Part shown: positions 1 to 8,457 of the stretch, piece after piece | Numbering within the stretch: position 1 is the first letter of the stretch | Layout: every line of letters starts with the position of its first letter | Source of the DNA: Micromonospora endolithica | Lineage (GTDB): Bacteria; Actinomycetota; Actinomycetes; Mycobacteriales; Micromonosporaceae | DNA: 64,000 bases | Reading direction: 5' to 3' | Assembly (NCBI RefSeq): GCF_003626595.1 | Contig: NZ_RBAK01000003.1 | Location: 372,001-436,000 of the forward strand | Notes under the pieces: model-generated | Seen by the model: the letters and a program-made list of their open reading frames with translations, nothing else | The model's database searches: none | Told to the model about the DNA's origin: nothing | Program-made: the position numbers and the translations under genes

Positions 1-797
1 CGGTGGTCGGCCCGCTGGCCGCCGGCCTGATCCTCGCCGGGTTCGGCACCGACGTCGGCCTGCCGATCGCGTACGCGCTGGACGCGGTGCTGTTCACCGG
101 GATGGTGGTGGCGACGCTGCGGCTGCCGGCGATGCCGCCCGAGCCGGTGGCCGACGGCGAGGCGCGGCGCGGCGGGCTGGCCGGGATCGTGGACGGCCTG
201 CGCTACCTGGCCACCACGCCGGTGCTGCTGCTGTCGTTCGCCATCGACCTGATCGCGATGATCCTGGCGATGCCCCGGGCGCTCTTCCCCGAGGTGGCCG
301 AGAGCCGGTTCGGCGGGGGCGCGGCGGTCGGCTGGCTCTACAGCGCGATCGCCATCGGCGCGATGCTCGGCGGACTCACCTCAGGCTGGATCGGCCGGAT
401 CCGCCGGCAGGGCGTCGCCCTGGTGGTCGCGGTGGTGGGCTGGGGGCTCGCCGTCGCCGCCGCCGGCCTGGCCGGCCAGCTCTGGCTGATGGTCCTGCTG
501 CTCGCCGTGGCCGGGGCCGCCGACCTGGTGAGCGCGGTGCTGCGCCAGTCCATGCTCCTGGTGTACGCCCCGGACCGGATGCGCGGCCGGCTCCAGGGCG
601 TGAACATCGTGGTGGTCGCGGGCGGTCCCCGCCTCGGTGACCTGCGGGCCGGCACGATGGCCGCCGGCTTCGGCGGTGGGGTGGCCTGGGTCGGCGGCGG
701 GCTCGGCGCGGCGGTGCTCGCGGTGGCGCTGGCGGTGGCGTTCCCGGCGCTGCTGCGCTACCGGGCGACCGCGGTCACCGGCCCCGACCGGGAATGA
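1..797 (+). CDS. MFS transporter, C-terminal part (5' end outside window)
   Basis: The last 264 residues of a major facilitator superfamily carrier, a membrane protein that usually exports small molecules by proton exchange; the substrate cannot be told. The reading frame is open from the left edge to TGA at 795-797. It shows about six to seven hydrophobic segments separated by short basic loops (GRIRRQ near residue 130, and DRMRGRLQG near 190, a loop like those of EntS-type exporters). It is truncated only by the window edge. A 68-bp gap separates it from the next gene, so co-transcription is possible but not shown. Confidence 0.85.
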   Translation, partial: VVGPLAAGLILAGFGTDVGLPIAYALDAVLFTGMVVATLRLPAMPPEPVADGEARRGGLAGIVDGLRYLATTPVLLLSFAIDLIAMILAMPRALFPEVAESRFGGGAAVGWLYSAIAIGAMLGGLTSGWIGRIRRQGVALVVAVVGWGLAVAAAGLAGQLWLMVLLLAVAGAADLVSAVLRQSMLLVYAPDRMRGRLQGVNIVVVAGGPRLGDLRAGTMAAGFGGGVAWVGGGLGAAVLAVALAVAFPALLRYRATAVTGPDRE

Positions 798-865
798 GCC
801 GCGGCTCAGGTCCGCTCCGTGGTCACGCCGAGCGGGCCGCGACGGTGGGCGGTTAAGGTCGCCGG

Positions 866-1795
866 ATGGACAATTCCGACCAGCGTCCCGCCTCGGGCGC
901 GCAGTGGACGATCTCCGCCGCCGGCCACGAGGCCGTCGTCGTCGAGGTGGGCGGCGGTCTGCGGACCTACCGGCACGGCGGCGTCGACTACCTCGACGGG
1001 TACGCCGAGGACGAGATCTGTCCCGGCTGCGCCGGGCAGGTGCTCGCGCCGTGGCCGAACCGGATCCGGGACGGCCAGTACTCCTGGGGTGACCGTGACC
1101 TGCAACTGACCCTCAGCGAGCCGGAGCGGGGCGTGGCGATCCACGGCCTGGTCAACTGGGTGCCATGGGGCCTGGAGGAGTGGACCGCGGACGCGGTGAC
1201 GGTCGGCTACCACCTGCCGCCGACGCCCGGCTACCCGTGGCCGCTGCGGCTACGGACCCGCTGGTCGGTCGGACCGGACGGGCTGCGGGCCGAGCACGAG
1301 GTGACCAACACCGGCGGGGAGCCGGCGCCGTTCGGGTTCGCCGTGCACCCGTACCTGCGGCTGCCCGGGGTGCCGGTGGACGACCTGGTGCTGGGGTTGC
1401 CGGCGCGCAGCCGGGTGCAGGTCGACTCGCGGCTGCTGCCGGTCGCGGTCAGCCCGGTGTCCGGCAGCGAGTACGACTGGACCAGCCCGCGCCGGATCGG
1501 CGGGGCGCAGCTCGACATGTGCTTCGGCGACGTGGTCCGCGACGACGACGGCGGTTCCGCGGTGAGCCTGGCCGCCCCGGACTCCTCGTCCGGCGTGCGG
1601 ATCTGGGCGGACCGGGAGTTCGGCTGGTGGCAGGTGTTCACCGGAGACGCCCTCACCGGCCAGCGGCACCGGCGCTCGGTGGCGATCGAGCCGATGACCT
1701 GCCCGCCGGACGCGTTCCGCTCCGGCCGGGACGTGGTCGCCCTGAAGCCCGGAGTCGCCTGGCGCGGTGTCTGGGGCGTACGGCCCGGGGTGTGA
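866..1795 (+). CDS. Aldose 1-epimerase family protein (galactose mutarotase-like)
   Basis: A 309-residue cytoplasmic enzyme expected to interconvert alpha and beta anomers of aldoses. The fold markers of the GalM family are in order: NRIRDGQYSW at 65-74, a first histidine in IHGLVNW (H93), a second in FAVHPYL (H161), an aspartate in AQLDMCF (D217) and the likely catalytic base in AIEPMTC (E275). The ATG at 866 is the first plausible start after the preceding stop. Length is normal for the family. The true sugar is unknown, and the genes beside it give no sugar context. It lies 9 bp before the nitroreductase gene, so the two may be co-transcribed. Confidence 0.88.
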   Translation: MDNSDQRPASGAQWTISAAGHEAVVVEVGGGLRTYRHGGVDYLDGYAEDEICPGCAGQVLAPWPNRIRDGQYSWGDRDLQLTLSEPERGVAIHGLVNWVPWGLEEWTADAVTVGYHLPPTPGYPWPLRLRTRWSVGPDGLRAEHEVTNTGGEPAPFGFAVHPYLRLPGVPVDDLVLGLPARSRVQVDSRLLPVAVSPVSGSEYDWTSPRRIGGAQLDMCFGDVVRDDDGGSAVSLAAPDSSSGVRIWADREFGWWQVFTGDALTGQRHRRSVAIEPMTCPPDAFRSGRDVVALKPGVAWRGVWGVRPGV

Positions 1796-1804
1796 GGGAG
1801 CGTC

Positions 1805-2407
1805 GTGGAGTTCGGTGAGGTGGTCCGGCGGCGCCGGATGGTGCGCAACTACGACCCGGACCGTCCCGTCCCGCCGGACGTGGTGGACCGCCTGCTGGAG
1901 CACGCGATCCGGGCCCCGTCCGCCGGGTTCGCGCAGGGCTGGGGCTTCCTGGTGCTGGAGAGCCCGGCCGACCGGGAGCGGTTCTGGTCGGTGGCCACCC
2001 CGGACGGCGGGGGGCGGGAGCGCTGGCTGGCCGGCATGCGCCGGGCTCCGTTGATCATCGTGCCGCACGCGAACCGCTCGGCGTACCTCGACCGGTACGC
2101 CGAGCGGGACAAGGGCTGGACGGACCGGTCGACCGAGCGCTGGCCGGTGCCGTACTGGTTCGTGGACACCGGCTTCGCCGCCCTGCTGATGCTGCTCACC
2201 GCGGTCGACGAGGGCCTGGGGGCGTGCTTCTTCGGCATCCCGCCGCAGCGGCTGGACGACTACCGGGCCGCCTTCGGGGTGCCACCGGACCACCAGCCCG
2301 TCGGAGCGATCACGGTGGGTTACCGTGCCCCTGACCACCGGTCACCGTCGCTGCGTCGCGGACGCCGCCCGGTGGACGAGGTGGTCCACCGGGGACGGTG
2401 GAGCTGA
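1805..2407 (+). CDS. Nitroreductase family protein
   Basis: A 200-residue FMN-dependent oxidoreductase of the nitroreductase superfamily. The N-terminus RRRRMVRNYDPDRPVP matches the flavin-phosphate binding RRSxR/F-x2-D-P segment (basic residues 8-14), followed by AIRAPSAGFAQGW, the usual APSA-x-N/Q substrate and flavin loop. The C-terminal part (GITVGYRAP-like AITVGYRAPD near 175) is also typical. Start is GTG 1805, preceded by GAGGGAG at a good distance. Physiological substrate unknown; members reduce quinones, nitro groups or F420-like substrates, or remodel ring compounds. Confidence 0.85.
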   Translation: MEFGEVVRRRRMVRNYDPDRPVPPDVVDRLLEHAIRAPSAGFAQGWGFLVLESPADRERFWSVATPDGGGRERWLAGMRRAPLIIVPHANRSAYLDRYAERDKGWTDRSTERWPVPYWFVDTGFAALLMLLTAVDEGLGACFFGIPPQRLDDYRAAFGVPPDHQPVGAITVGYRAPDHRSPSLRRGRRPVDEVVHRGRWS

Positions 2408-2596
2408 CCGGACGCGCAGGGTTCGTCCGGTGGTGAACCGGACGTCAGGTGGCGAAACTGACATCAGGGAGCAGAACGCGTCGTGCATCGGGCCGCTACG
2501 CTGGCACGGTCATCGGTGCCGCGGGTCGTGGTGCCACGCCGCGTCCCGGCCGGTGCCGTGGGGCGGCCCGGGCCACGGGGAGGGGAGCGTGCCGTC

Positions 2597-2902
2597 GTGA
2601 TCTTCAGAGCGGTCCGGGACGGGCGTCCCTATCCGGAGCACAACCTGACGCTCAAGCAGTGGGCGGACATCCCGCCGCGACCGCTGCGCCTGGACCAGTT
2701 GATCACCACCAAGCGGGAGCTGGCGCTGGACAAGCTGCTCGCCGAGGACTCCACCTTCTACGGTGACCTGTTCCCGCACGTGGTGCAGTGGAACGGCGGC
2801 CTCTACCTGGAGGACGGCCTGCACCGCGCGCTGCGGGCGGCCCTGCAGCAACGCAACCAGATCCACGCCCGGGTGCTCGTGCTCTCCGAGGCCGTGGAGT
2901 GA
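2597..2902 (+). CDS. Conserved actinobacterial protein, possible ParB/Srx-like fold
   Basis: A 101-residue soluble protein. I recognise the pattern (an N-terminal MIFRAVRDGRPYPEH, the middle RLDQLITTK, and a C-terminal YLEDGLHRALRAALQQRN) from widespread actinobacterial small proteins that some pipelines label as VapB-type antitoxins. The LEDGLHRA segment resembles the DGxHR motif of ParB/sulfiredoxin-like proteins, which is my reason for suggesting that fold. No toxin gene lies beside it. GTG 2597 is preferred over the upstream GTG at 2483 because an aggggag Shine-Dalgarno lies at 2581-2587 and family similarity begins at this methionine. Function not established. Confidence 0.7.
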   Translation: MIFRAVRDGRPYPEHNLTLKQWADIPPRPLRLDQLITTKRELALDKLLAEDSTFYGDLFPHVVQWNGGLYLEDGLHRALRAALQQRNQIHARVLVLSEAVE

Positions 2903-2923
2903 ACCTTCGTTAAGGTGGCCGGT

Positions 2924-4084
2924 ATGAGCCCTCTGGACCTGCTCGACCTGGACGCGTCGCTCACCTCCGAGGAGCGGCAGATCCGCGCCGTCGTGCGCCA
3001 GCTGGTCGACGACCGGGTACGCCCGCACGTCGCCGGCTGGTACGAGGAGGGCCAGGTCCCGGTCCGCGAGTTGGCCCGCGAGTTCGGCAAGCTCGGCCTG
3101 CTCGGCATGCACCTGACCGGGTACGGCTGCGCCGGCTCGTCGGCCGTCGCGTACGGGCTGGCCTGCCTGGAACTGGAGGCCGGCGACTCCGGCGTCCGGT
3201 CGCTGGTCTCGGTGCAGGGCTCGCTGGCCATGTACGCCATCTGGCGCTACGGCAGCGAGGAGCAGAAGCAGCGCTGGCTGCCGTCGATGGCCACCGGTGA
3301 GGCGATCGGCTGCTTCGGGCTGACCGAGCCGGACCACGGCTCCGACCCGGCGTCGATGGCCACCCGGGCCCGCCGCGACGGCGACGACTGGGTCCTGCAC
3401 GGCGGCAAGATGTGGATCACCAACGCTCCGGTCGCGGACGTCGCGGTGATCTGGGCGCGGACCGACGAGGGCGTACGCGGCTTCGCCGTACCGATGGACA
3501 CGCCCGGTGTGACGGCGCGCGAGATCCGGCGCAAGATGTCGCTGCGCGCCTCGGCCACCGGCGAGATCACTCTCGACGACGTCCGGCTCCCGGCGGACGC
3601 GCTGCTGCCCGGCGCGGCGGGGCTGAAGGCCCCGCTGAGCTGCCTGACCGAGGCCCGGCACGGCATCGTCTGGGGCGCGCTCGGCGCGGCCCGGGACTGC
3701 CTGGAGACGACCCTGACGTACGCGACCACCCGCACCCAGTTCGGCCGTCCGCTGGCCGGGTTCCAGCTCACCCAGGCCAAGCTCGCCGACATGGCCGTCG
3801 AGTGGAACAAGGGCTTCCTGCTCGCCCTCCAGTTGGGCCGGCTCGCCGACGCCGGGAAGTTGCGCCCCGAGCAGGTCAGCGTGGGCAAACTGAACAACGT
3901 CCGGGAGGCGCTCACCATCGCCCGCCAGTGCCGCACGATCCTCGGCGCGAACGGCGTGTCCGGCGAGTACCCGGTCATGCGGCACGCCAACAACCTGGAG
4001 AGCGTGCTGACCTACGAGGGCACCTCCGAGATCCACCAGCTGGTCATCGGGCAGCAGCTCACCGGGCTGTCCGCGTTCGCCTGA
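2924..4084 (+). CDS. Acyl-CoA dehydrogenase, glutaryl-CoA dehydrogenase-like
   Basis: A 386-residue FAD flavoenzyme that would oxidise an acyl-CoA thioester. The overall pattern, including SVQGSLAMYAIWRYGSEEQK, the CFGLTEPDHGSDP flavin/substrate loop and KMWITNAPVAD, is that of glutaryl-CoA dehydrogenases rather than short-chain enzymes. The catalytic base is the glutamate in TYEGTSEIHQ (E365). GCDH members oxidise and decarboxylate glutaryl-CoA in lysine/tryptophan breakdown; no other genes of that pathway are nearby, so substrate is inferred from similarity only. ATG 2924 is chosen; a GTG nine bases upstream is also possible. Confidence 0.87.
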   Translation: MSPLDLLDLDASLTSEERQIRAVVRQLVDDRVRPHVAGWYEEGQVPVRELAREFGKLGLLGMHLTGYGCAGSSAVAYGLACLELEAGDSGVRSLVSVQGSLAMYAIWRYGSEEQKQRWLPSMATGEAIGCFGLTEPDHGSDPASMATRARRDGDDWVLHGGKMWITNAPVADVAVIWARTDEGVRGFAVPMDTPGVTAREIRRKMSLRASATGEITLDDVRLPADALLPGAAGLKAPLSCLTEARHGIVWGALGAARDCLETTLTYATTRTQFGRPLAGFQLTQAKLADMAVEWNKGFLLALQLGRLADAGKLRPEQVSVGKLNNVREALTIARQCRTILGANGVSGEYPVMRHANNLESVLTYEGTSEIHQLVIGQQLTGLSAFA

Positions 4085-4194
4085 CCTGGGGTTTTGCTGG
4101 TTCGTGGGCCTTTCGGGCCGCTCGGCGAGCGGGTGTCGTACCGGGGCCGTACCGTCTGAATGAGACGACGTGTCTGACGAGGACGGAGAGGGCC

Positions 4195-4971
4195 ATGGCC
4201 CGCGACGCTGAGATCAACGAACCCACCAGGGAGTTTCCCGGCTACCCGACCGCCGACACGCTGAAGACACGGTCGGACGAGCCACCGCAGCCGCCCGAGC
4301 CCGGCGGTCCGGCTCCGTCCCGGCCGGCCGGTGGCCCACCGCGCGGCCTGCTGGCGGTGCTCGGCGCGGCGGCGCTGGCCGTGGTCATCCTGCTCGGCGT
4401 GCAGGCGACCGGGCTGCTGCCGGACTTCCGCAACCCGTTCGCCAAGGAGCAGACCGACCGCAGCCAGCCGCCGCTGCTCCAGTCGATCCAGGACCTGAGC
4501 CGTTACGTGGCCGCCGAGGGCAACTTCCAGGTGGTCGTCGACCTCCAGAACGACCGGCGCAACGTGCCGGACTGGCTGCTCAACGAGCGCACCTTGTTCG
4601 TCGGCGCGGGCAGCGTCGAGGCCTACGTCGACTTCACGAAGATCTCCGACGGCGCGATCGTCCAGTCGGCCGACGGTAAGTCGGTGGAGATCAAGCTGCC
4701 CGCACCGCAGCTCGGCAAGACCAACCTCGACCTGGAGAAGAGCTACGTCTTCGCCGAGGAGCGGGGGCTGCTCAACCGGGTCGGCGAGCTGGTCGGCGGC
4801 GACCCCAACCGGCAGCAGCAGGTCTACCAGCTCGCCGAGGAGCGGATCACCACCGCGGCCCGGGACAGCGGCCTCAACCAGCGGGCCGAGGAGAACACCC
4901 GCAAGATGCTGGAGGGACTGCTCCGCTCCCTGGGCTACGAGAAGGTCACCATCACCTACACCGCTCCCTGA
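4195..4971 (+). CDS. DUF4230 domain membrane-anchored protein
   Basis: A 258-residue protein with a proline-rich cytoplasmic N-terminus (about 1-50), one membrane segment (about 51-70) and an extracytoplasmic domain of roughly 185 residues. The segment after the anchor (QDLSRYVAAEGNFQVVVDL) and the regular acidic/amphipathic C-terminus match DUF4230, whose function is unknown. The gene stands alone: 110 bp upstream is non-coding and a strong hairpin (4993-5028) follows 21 bp after the stop. ATG 4195 follows GGAGAGGGCC, a fair ribosome site. Confidence 0.8.
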   Translation: MARDAEINEPTREFPGYPTADTLKTRSDEPPQPPEPGGPAPSRPAGGPPRGLLAVLGAAALAVVILLGVQATGLLPDFRNPFAKEQTDRSQPPLLQSIQDLSRYVAAEGNFQVVVDLQNDRRNVPDWLLNERTLFVGAGSVEAYVDFTKISDGAIVQSADGKSVEIKLPAPQLGKTNLDLEKSYVFAEERGLLNRVGELVGGDPNRQQQVYQLAEERITTAARDSGLNQRAEENTRKMLEGLLRSLGYEKVTITYTAP

Positions 4972-4992
4972 CCGCCGCACCCGTCAACGCCA

Positions 4993-5028
4993 CGGCGCCC
5001 GCCCCCGGAGTTCCGGGGACGGGCGCCG
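4993..5028. terminator. GC-rich hairpin after the DUF4230 gene
   Basis: Arms 4993-5008 and 5013-5028 pair at 15 of 16 positions around the loop AGTT. It begins 21 bp after the stop and has no U-tract, as is usual for actinobacterial intrinsic terminators. Confidence 0.7.
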
Positions 5029-5378
5029 CCGCGCGTCCGCCCGCAAGCGCCCGTTCGTTGGGCCCGCCCACCCGGTGCCCGCCGGCCGAGTCCCGGCCGC
5101 CTGCCCGCCTGCCTGCCCGCTGGCTGCCCGTCGGTCACCGGGCCGTCTGGCCACCGGCCGTCGGGTCGTCTGGCTGTCTGGCTGTCTGGCCGTCGGGTCG
5201 TCTGGCCACCGGGCCGTCTGGCTGTCTGGCCGTCTGGCCGCCGGGCCGCGTGACCACCGGCAGCCGGCCCGCGCGGCGGCCCGGCCAGCAGTTTCGGGGG
5301 AGTGTGGCCATTCTGGTCCCGGAGGCCGCTATTTCCCCGAAACTGCGGCCTCCGGGTCGCCTGGAGGCGGGGTGTGGC
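5029..5378. repeat. Non-coding stretch with degenerate short repeats and a nested inverted repeat
   Basis: No convincing gene in about 350 bp. From 5155 to 5250 the sequence is a run of degenerate 8-bp units related to CGTCTGGC. Beyond it, CAGTTTCGGGG at 5289-5299 pairs exactly with 5335-5345, and an overlapping pair based on CCCGGAGGCCGC (about 5318-5329 with 5345-5356) could form an alternative stem. The stretch separates the convergent DUF4230 and PspC genes. Confidence 0.55.
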
Positions 5379-5579
5379 TCAGTAGCGGGTGGCGTGGCGG
5401 TCCTCGTTGGGCATCAGGACCCACAGGACCAGGTAGACGATCACCTGGGTGCCGGGCAGCAGCAGCGACAGCAGGAACAGCAGCCGGATGAACCCGGCGG
5501 ACTTCCCGAAGCGCTGGGCCAGGCCGGCGCACACGCCGGCGATCATGCGTCCCTGACGGGGGCGGACAAGCCTGCTCAT
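5379..5579 (-). CDS. PspC domain small membrane protein
   Basis: A 66-residue protein of the phage-shock-protein C family. It has the basic N-terminus (MSRLVRPRQGR), the family motif IAGVCAGLAQRFG and one long hydrophobic segment (about residues 30-55) that ends LVLWVLMPNED. Such single-domain PspC proteins sit in the membrane and are linked to envelope stress. Start ATG is read at 5579-5577. It is a stand-alone gene facing DUF4230; nothing in its promoter region (repeat-rich 5580-6221) could be tied to a known regulator. Confidence 0.87.
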   Translation of the reverse strand: MSRLVRPRQGRMIAGVCAGLAQRFGKSAGFIRLLFLLSLLLPGTQVIVYLVLWVLMPNEDRHATRY

Positions 5580-5742
5580 CGTCGTACTCCCACTCTGCGG
5601 CGATCCGCCGCTCTGTCGTCAACGGTAGGAAGGGTCGGCCACCGCTCCCTCGGTCACAGGGAGGATCAGTGACCCGTCCACCCGTAGGTGCATACCCGGG
5701 CGCACCGCCCGCAACGCCTCCCCCGCGACTCCGCCGAGCGTG

Positions 5743-5821
5743 CAAGATCACGCTCGATCCGTGAAGTAGTGGCCTCGGACCGGGTCGGAGGGCACTACTT
5801 CACGGATCGAGCACGATCTTG
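5743..5821. repeat. Long intergenic inverted repeat (29-bp arms)
   Basis: Arm 5743-5771 (beginning CAAGATCACGCTCGATCC) is the reverse complement of 5793-5821 at 27 of 29 positions; both differences fall in one AC/GT dinucleotide. The 21-bp spacer is itself partly symmetrical. The position between divergent genes makes a terminator role unlikely; it looks like a dispersed genomic palindrome. Confidence 0.85.
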
Positions 5822-5976
5822 GCGCAGGGCGCGGGGCGCAGGGCGCGGGGCGCGGGGCGCGGGGCGCGGGGCGCGGGGCGCGGGGCGCGGGGCGCGGGGC
5901 GCGGGGCGCGGGGCGCGGGGCGCGGGGCGCGGGGTACGGGGTACGGGGTACGGGGTACGGGGTACGGGGTACGGGG
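5822..5976. repeat. Heptanucleotide tandem array (GCGGGGC then GGGGTAC)
   Basis: About twenty-two 7-bp units. The left part is GCGGGGC with a few GCAGGGC variants; at about 5931-5972 six units change to GGGGTAC, then the first type returns. Divergence increases rightwards to about 6105. One DNA strand is a continuous G-rich run. The array starts directly at the end of the inverted repeat. Confidence 0.9.
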
Positions 5977-6221
5977 CGCGGGGCCGCCGGGGGTGCGGGG
6001 CGCGGGCGTGGGACGTGAGGCGTGGGGGTGCGGGCCCCGGGGCCGCAGGGGTGCGGGGCCGCAGGGGTGCGGGGCGTGGGGTGCGGGGACGGGTGGGCGG
6101 GCGGGTTTAGTGCGGGTCGGGGGTGACCAGGGCGGGTAGGCTCGTCGGTCGGGCGCCCACACCCCGGGCGCCCGGACGTGCCGTCCTCCCACGACGAGGG
6201 CGGCGGCGAGGAAGTGCAGAC

Positions 6222-7592
6222 ATGATCAGCGTTTTCGACCTCTTCAGCGTCGGTGTCGGGCCGTCCAGCTCGCACACCGTCGGGCCGATGCGGGCGGCGC
6301 GGACGTTCGCCGCCGGGCTCAAGGCCGACGGGCTGCTCGCCGGCACCGCCCGGGTACGCGCCGAGCTCTTCGGCTCGCTGGGCGCCACCGGCCACGGCCA
6401 CGGCAGCGACCGGGCGGTCCTGCTCGGGCTGGCCGGCGAGGCGCCGGAGACGGTCGACACCGACACGGTCGACGCCCGGGTGACCCGGATCCGCGCCGAG
6501 CGGAGGCTGAGCCTGCTCGACGCGCACGAGGTGGACTTCGACCCGGACCGGGACCTGGTGCTGCACCGCCGGCGGTCGCTGCCGTACCACCCGAACGGGA
6601 TGACGTTCGCCGCGTACGACGCGGACGGGGCGGAGGTGCGGACGCGGACGTACTACTCGGTCGGCGGCGGGTTCGTGGTCGACGAGGCGGCGGCCGGGGC
6701 GGACCGGATCAAGCCGGACACCACCCGGGTGCGGTACCCGTTCTCGACCGGCGCGGAGCTGCTCGACGTGACCCGGGCGACCGGGCTGTCGATCAGCGAG
6801 GTGATGCTCGCCAACGAGCTGTCCTGGCGTACCGAGGGGGAGGTGCGCGCCGGGCTGCTGGAGATCTGGCGGGTGATGCGGGAGTGCGTGGCGCGCGGCT
6901 GCGAGCGGGACGGCGTACTCCCGGGGGGTCTGAAGGTCCGGCGGCGCGCGGCGGAGCTGCGGCGCGGCCTGGACGCGGAGGTCGACGCCACCGACCCGCT
7001 GCGGGTGATGGACTGGGTGACGCTGTTCGCCCTCGCGGTGAACGAGGAGAACGCGGCCGGCGGCCGGGTGGTCACCGCGCCCACCAACGGCGCGGCGGGG
7101 ATCATCCCGGCGGTGCTGCACTACTACACCCGCTTCATCGGGAACGCCGATGACGAGGGCGTGGTGCGGTTCCTGCTGGCCGCCGGCGCGATCGGCGTGC
7201 TGTTCAAGGAGAACGCGTCGATCTCCGGCGCGGAGGTGGGCTGCCAGGGTGAGGTCGGCTCGGCGTGCTCGATGGCCGCCGCCGGGCTGGCGGAGGCGCT
7301 GGGCGGCACCCCGGAGCAGGTGGAGAACGCCGCCGAGATCGGGATGGAGCACAACCTGGGCCTGACCTGCGACCCGGTCGGGGGCCTGGTGCAGATCCCC
7401 TGCATCGAGCGCAACGCGGTGGCTAGCATCAAGGCGATCACCGCCGCCCGGCTCGCGTTGCGCGGCGACGGCGTGCACCACGTCTCCCTGGACAAGGTCA
7501 TCAAGACGATGCGCGAGACCGGGGCGGACATGAAGGTCAAGTACAAGGAGACGGCACGCGGCGGCCTGGCCGTCAACGTGATCGAGTGCTGA
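6222..7592 (+). CDS. sdaA: L-serine ammonia-lyase (iron-sulfur type, single chain)
   Basis: A 456-residue cytoplasmic enzyme that deaminates L-serine to pyruvate and ammonia using a [4Fe-4S] cluster instead of PLP. The beta-domain motif SSSHTVGPM is at 15-23. Cysteines at 341, 383 and 394 have the 42- and 11-residue spacing I recall for the cluster ligands of bacterial L-serine dehydratases (in [15 protein letters not shown] and IPCIERN); a further cysteine is at 349. Length fits the fused alpha-beta form. Start ATG 6222 follows GGCGAGGAAG. It is followed after 37 bp by an exporter gene with no obvious functional link. Confidence 0.94.
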   Translation: MISVFDLFSVGVGPSSSHTVGPMRAARTFAAGLKADGLLAGTARVRAELFGSLGATGHGHGSDRAVLLGLAGEAPETVDTDTVDARVTRIRAERRLSLLDAHEVDFDPDRDLVLHRRRSLPYHPNGMTFAAYDADGAEVRTRTYYSVGGGFVVDEAAAGADRIKPDTTRVRYPFSTGAELLDVTRATGLSISEVMLANELSWRTEGEVRAGLLEIWRVMRECVARGCERDGVLPGGLKVRRRAAELRRGLDAEVDATDPLRVMDWVTLFALAVNEENAAGGRVVTAPTNGAAGIIPAVLHYYTRFIGNADDEGVVRFLLAAGAIGVLFKENASISGAEVGCQGEVGSACSMAAAGLAEALGGTPEQVENAAEIGMEHNLGLTCDPVGGLVQIPCIERNAVASIKAITAARLALRGDGVHHVSLDKVIKTMRETGADMKVKYKETARGGLAVNVIEC

Positions 7593-7629
7593 TCGGCGGT
7601 GTTCACGCGCTGGCCGGGCGGGAGGCGGC

Positions 7630-8457
7630 GTGACCTCGGGAGTCGGGGCGTTGTGGTCGCACCGCTCCGCGCTGCGCATCCTGGTCCGGCGCGACCTCGC
7701 GGTGAAGTACCAGCAGTCGGTGCTCGGGTACCTGTGGTCGCTGATCGAGCCGCTGGGTACCGGGGCGATCTACTTCTTCGTGTTCGGGGTGCTCTACGCC
7801 CGGGACACCACCCGCAACCTGGGCGACGCGGCCGACTCGTACCCGCTGTTCCTGATCACCGGCGTCTTCGCCTGGATGTGGACCAGCTCGGCGCTGAGCG
7901 AGGCGACCAACGCGCTCACCGGCCAGGCCCGGCTGATCACCACGATGAACATGCCCCGGCAGCTCTTCCCGATCGGCCGGGTCGCCGGCCGGGTCGCCGA
8001 GTACGCGGCCGGACTGCCCATCCTGGTCGCCGTGGCGATCGCGTACGCGGCGTACGGGCGGGTGCAGATCGGCTGGTCGGTGCTGGTGCTGCCGCTGGCG
8101 ATCGCCGTGCAGGGCACGCTGCTGGTCGGCCTGGCGTTGCTGCTGTCGGCGGCGAACGTGCTGATGCGCGACGTGGAGCGGTTCATGCGGCTGGTGATCC
8201 GGGTGCTCTTCTACGCCACGCCGATCATCTACCCGCTGAGCCTGGTGCGGGGCTCCGACCTGCCGGGCTGGGTGAAGGCCGGCTACGAGCTGAACCCGCT
8301 GGTCGGCATCTTCCAGTTGCACCACGCGGTCTGGTACCCGGACGAGTTCCCGGAGGCGCGGCTGCTGGCCACCACCGTCGCCGGCAGCGTGCTGGTGCTC
8401 GCCGCCGGCTGGTGGGCGTTCCGCCGGCTCGAACCGGCCGTGCTCAAGGAACTGTGA
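7630..8457 (+). CDS. ABC-2 type polysaccharide/teichoic-acid export permease (TagG/Wzm-like)
   Basis: A 275-residue integral membrane protein with about six hydrophobic helices. The N-terminal LVRRDLAVKYQQSVLGYLWSLIEPLG is the amphipathic segment shared by TagG, Wzm and RfbA permeases, and FMRLVIRVLFYATPIIYPL is the conserved fourth/fifth helix. It would form the channel that flips a lipid-linked glycopolymer across the membrane. GTG 7630 is supported by a GGGAGGCGGC ribosome site. The ATPase gene begins directly at the next base after its stop, so the pair is one transporter. Confidence 0.9.
   Translation: MTSGVGALWSHRSALRILVRRDLAVKYQQSVLGYLWSLIEPLGTGAIYFFVFGVLYARDTTRNLGDAADSYPLFLITGVFAWMWTSSALSEATNALTGQARLITTMNMPRQLFPIGRVAGRVAEYAAGLPILVAVAIAYAAYGRVQIGWSVLVLPLAIAVQGTLLVGLALLLSAANVLMRDVERFMRLVIRVLFYATPIIYPLSLVRGSDLPGWVKAGYELNPLVGIFQLHHAVWYPDEFPEARLLATTVAGSVLVLAAGWWAFRRLEPAVLKEL

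Larger units (their letters stand above)
5580..6221. other. 640-bp repeat-rich intergenic region
   Basis: No gene-like frame. It contains a 29-bp inverted repeat (5743-5821), a heptamer array (about 5822-5976) that decays into G-rich, partly heptameric sequence to about 6105, and just before the serine dehydratase gene the hairpin GGGCGCCC (6151-6158 with 6166-6173). It must hold the promoters of the divergent PspC and serine dehydratase genes, but I cannot point to convincing -35/-10 boxes. Confidence 0.6.

Noticed and set aside
5748-7679. 643-codon minus-strand frame over the heptamer array and sdaA
   Set aside because: Low-complexity Pro/Arg/Ala product from repeats, antisense to a well-defined serine dehydratase.
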